Origin: Rhodoferax sp. OV413
Lineage (GTDB): Bacteria; Pseudomonadota; Gammaproteobacteria; Burkholderiales; Burkholderiaceae_C
Direction of reading: 5' to 3'
Assembly (NCBI RefSeq): GCF_900104385.1
Contig: NZ_FNJA01000009.1
Span: 62,001-126,000 of the forward strand
Length of the DNA stretch: 64,000 bases
Shown here: positions 62,085 to 64,000 of the stretch, piece after piece
How positions within the stretch are numbered: the first letter of the stretch is position 1
Layout: each line of letters begins with the position of its first letter
Program-made: the position numbers and the translations under genes
Notes under the pieces: model-generated
Databases searched by the model: none
Seen by the model: only the letters and a program-made list of their open reading frames with translations
What the model was told of the DNA's origin: nothing

Positions 62085-62994
62085 TCACAGCCTAGGGCGT
62101 GACCAATATCAAACCGTCCATGGTGCAGCGATTAAGCTTCTCGACCGCAGCGGCTCTTGGGGACGCTTCCCAACACCAGTTGATGACGTGTTGTCTGCGG
62201 CAAAACTAACTCTTGCACCAATAAGTGCCTTTGACGAAACAGCTGTTCAGCGCTACATCCGTCACGCTGGCGTCGAAGCAGGTCGTTTTCTCAAAAAAGC
62301 GCTTGATAAAGTGCTAGGCATATTTGATGTCCACGCTGATGTCATCCATATTGATGAGAGCGTCAACAACGAAAAGCAGACCTTTCTCAAGCTCCACGAA
62401 ACTGGCCATAAAGAAATCCCTCATCAAAGTCGGCTCTATCAATGGATCCAAGATTGCAGTAAACATCTAAGTCCAGAAGCAGCCGATCTCTTTGAACGAG
62501 AGGCCAATACTTTTGCCTCCATCGTGCTCTTCCAAGATGACACGTTTTCAAATATTACCGCCGAATACGAATTCGGCATCAAGGTGCCAATTAAGTACAG
62601 CAAGAAGTTTGGCGCTTCTGTGTATGCGAGTATCCGGGAGTACGTCCGACACAACCACCGCGCGTGTGCCGTCATCGTTCTTGAACCAACTGAATACAAC
62701 AAAACCTTGGGCGTATGCGCAAAGGTTAGGCGTGTCCAATGTTCATCGAATTTTGATGCAAAGTTCAAGACATTCGCCCCACCCCAAATGCTGACCGCTC
62801 TAGATGAGCTCTCCAAGTTGATTCCTCTTGGCAAAGCAAGAATGTCAAAGCCGGCCGGTTTCGGGTTGCTCGATGATCGAGGTGATACGCATGAGTTCAT
62901 TGGGGAGGGCTTTGCAACTCCATACAACACCTTCATTCTCATTCACGCTGTTACCACTTTGAGTTCAAAAATATTCATACCCTCGATTGAATAG
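62071..62994 (+). CDS. ImmA/IrrE-type zinc metallopeptidase
   Basis: The 307-residue protein has the metallopeptidase motif HETGH (in FLKLHETGHKEI, near residue 111) and a likely third ligand Glu in FEREANTFAS. In the ICEBs1 element the ImmA peptidase cleaves the ImmR repressor after DNA damage. The overlap with the XRE gene suggests the same logic here. Residues about 165-307 form a C-terminal domain I do not recognise. The ATG at 62071 was chosen because it lies within the overlap and matches the start of coding character. Confidence 0.85.
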   Translation: MKADDHSLGRDQYQTVHGAAIKLLDRSGSWGRFPTPVDDVLSAAKLTLAPISAFDETAVQRYIRHAGVEAGRFLKKALDKVLGIFDVHADVIHIDESVNNEKQTFLKLHETGHKEIPHQSRLYQWIQDCSKHLSPEAADLFEREANTFASIVLFQDDTFSNITAEYEFGIKVPIKYSKKFGASVYASIREYVRHNHRACAVIVLEPTEYNKTLGVCAKVRRVQCSSNFDAKFKTFAPPQMLTALDELSKLIPLGKARMSKPAGFGLLDDRGDTHEFIGEGFATPYNTFILIHAVTTLSSKIFIPSIE

Positions 62995-63039
62995 CTAGTT
63001 CGATCAACGTCCCCAAAATTGAATCAGCAAAAGGCAGCT

Positions 63040-64000
63040 ATGTCATTACAAGAAGCACTGCAACTGAGTCGTGCCAGCAAATTGGTTAATGAACGTCTTG
63101 ACGGTGGATGGACGGTAGTCGAACAGCTAACTCGCCCGGGTGAACTTGGAGCTGAGGACCTAACGGGGTCTTGGTTTTCATTCGGCTATGTGGCAGAAAA
63201 AGGTGGGAAAAAAGCCTTCCTCAAAGTCGTAGATGTCGAGAGAGCACTAGCAGACGACGGCAAGACATCGCTAATGAACCGGCTGAAGAACTTAACTGAC
63301 GTACATACGTTTGAATGTGACATTCTGGATGTCTGTACCAAAGCGCGACTCGACAAGGTAGTTCAAATCCTTGGCAAAGGTGAAATTCCAGCTGCGGCCA
63401 ATGCACCAATGGGCATCCCTATTCCCTACATTTTATTTGAGCACGCTGAAGGAGGTGATGCCCGAAAGCTGGTTAGTCGCTCGAACAAAATTGATGACGC
63501 GTGGAGGCTTAGTGTTTTGCATCAAGTGGCCGTCGGAATCCAGCAACTCCACAGTCAAGACATTGCGCACCAGGACTTAAAGCCATCGAATATCTTGCTC
63601 TTCAGCAAGGACGGCAGCAATGCGAAGATTGGGGATTTAGGTCGGGCCTCGCGCAAGGGCACAGATACAAAGCATGATCTTGAGAACTGGGCCGGATCGA
63701 CTAGATATGCTCCACCTGAACAGGTATACGGCCTAATCCCGGAACATTGGGTTGATCGCAGAGAGGGCTGTGATCTCTATCACTTAGGCTCGTTGGCTAT
63801 TTTTCTATTCACGGGCGTCAGCCTTACTAGCTACTACGTTTCAAATATAAGTAAGGATGTTTTGCCAAAGGCTTGGACGGGGAATGGGACTTGCGACTAC
63901 AAAACCGCTTTACCCGTACTTACAAGTGTGTTCACATCATTTATCGACAATGTCTGCTGTGCCCTCCCTGAGTGGGGAAAGGCGGAACTCAGTCAGATAA
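63040..64000 (+). CDS. Eukaryotic-like protein kinase, 5' part (runs off window)
   Basis: The frame starts MSLQEALQLSRASKLVNERL at 63040 and is open to the window end (320 codons). Kinase marks are Lys62 in KKAFLKVVD, the catalytic loop HQDLKPSN (177-184, HQD in place of HRD), DLG (199-201, in place of DFG) and STRYAPPEQ in the activation segment. The glycine loop is not clear. It is probably active, as all three ATP/Mg residues are present. It begins 45 bp after the ImmA-type gene and may belong to the same operon. Any C-terminal effector domain lies outside the window. Confidence 0.82.
   Translation, partial: MSLQEALQLSRASKLVNERLDGGWTVVEQLTRPGELGAEDLTGSWFSFGYVAEKGGKKAFLKVVDVERALADDGKTSLMNRLKNLTDVHTFECDILDVCTKARLDKVVQILGKGEIPAAANAPMGIPIPYILFEHAEGGDARKLVSRSNKIDDAWRLSVLHQVAVGIQQLHSQDIAHQDLKPSNILLFSKDGSNAKIGDLGRASRKGTDTKHDLENWAGSTRYAPPEQVYGLIPEHWVDRREGCDLYHLGSLAIFLFTGVSLTSYYVSNISKDVLPKAWTGNGTCDYKTALPVLTSVFTSFIDNVCCALPEWGKAELSQI

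Larger units (their letters stand above)
58096..64000. mobile_element. Genomic island inserted in comM (right end outside window)
   Basis: At 58096 the comM match stops and GC falls. All genes from 58490 onward are accessory: a Ubl-conjugation operon, an XRE/ImmA pair and a kinase. No transposase, integrase or terminal repeat is visible in the window, so the element type is inferred only from the target gene. The remaining comM 3' part should lie beyond 64000. Confidence 0.7.

Overview
The window looks like chromosomal DNA of a Burkholderiales bacterium, most likely Comamonadaceae and Rhodoferax-like; the genus is an inference from codon use, high GC, gene content and a dispersed repeat. The backbone is GC-rich and dense. 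It carries ordinary genes: c-di-GMP synthases, waaF, ilvE, radA, alr, lplT, amylosucrase, glutaminase, a two-component system, a xylose operon, glnK-amtB and comM. I saw no rRNA, tRNA or CRISPR array.

Layout. 1-8.1 kb: aldo/keto reductase tail, two diguanylate cyclases, alpha-carbonic anhydrase, a glycosyltransferase, waaF and ilvE. 8.1-18 kb: a ClpP-like/rhodanese fusion, radA, two MFS transporters with regulators, and a DUF1127/DUF4242/BTAD-regulator cluster. 18-24.7 kb: a TetR gene divergent from a metallo-beta-lactamase-fold hydrolase over two matching operators, a transglutaminase-like protein, a YheO/DauR-type regulator divergent from an ornithine cyclodeaminase-family gene, and an HPF-like protein. 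24.9-40.5 kb: amylosucrase, a flippase, gamma-carbonic anhydrase, alr, lplT, glutathione peroxidase, glutaminase, a LysR/oxidoreductase pair, a histidine kinase/response regulator pair and a lipoprotein hydrolase. 40.6-46 kb: an accessory segment of gene 3'-end fragments followed by a 1293-residue Avs-like protein (nuclease-like, STAND-type NTPase, helical C-terminus). 46-51.7 kb: xylFHG, a ROK regulator and xylA, with a likely XylR operator upstream. 51.8-57 kb: GST, YoaK-like protein, SMP-30-like lactonase and amtB/glnK behind a sigma-54-type promoter.

From about 58.1 kb to the window end, comM is cut inside its Walker B motif and lower-GC accessory DNA begins. This island holds a three-gene ubiquitin-like conjugation operon: a protein with three tandem Ubl domains fused to an E2-like domain, a JAB-E1 fusion, and a small Cys-rich DUF6527 protein, joined by two GTGA stop/start overlaps. 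It is divergent from an XRE regulator, an ImmA/IrrE-type metallopeptidase and an incomplete eukaryotic-like protein kinase. The divergent promoters sit in a perfect 16-bp-arm inverted repeat. This is the most interesting system in the window and a candidate antiphage module.

A roughly 55-bp two-hairpin repeat occurs about 17 times, usually just after stop codons, once translated inside waaF, and at the joints of the rearranged 40.6-46 kb segment.
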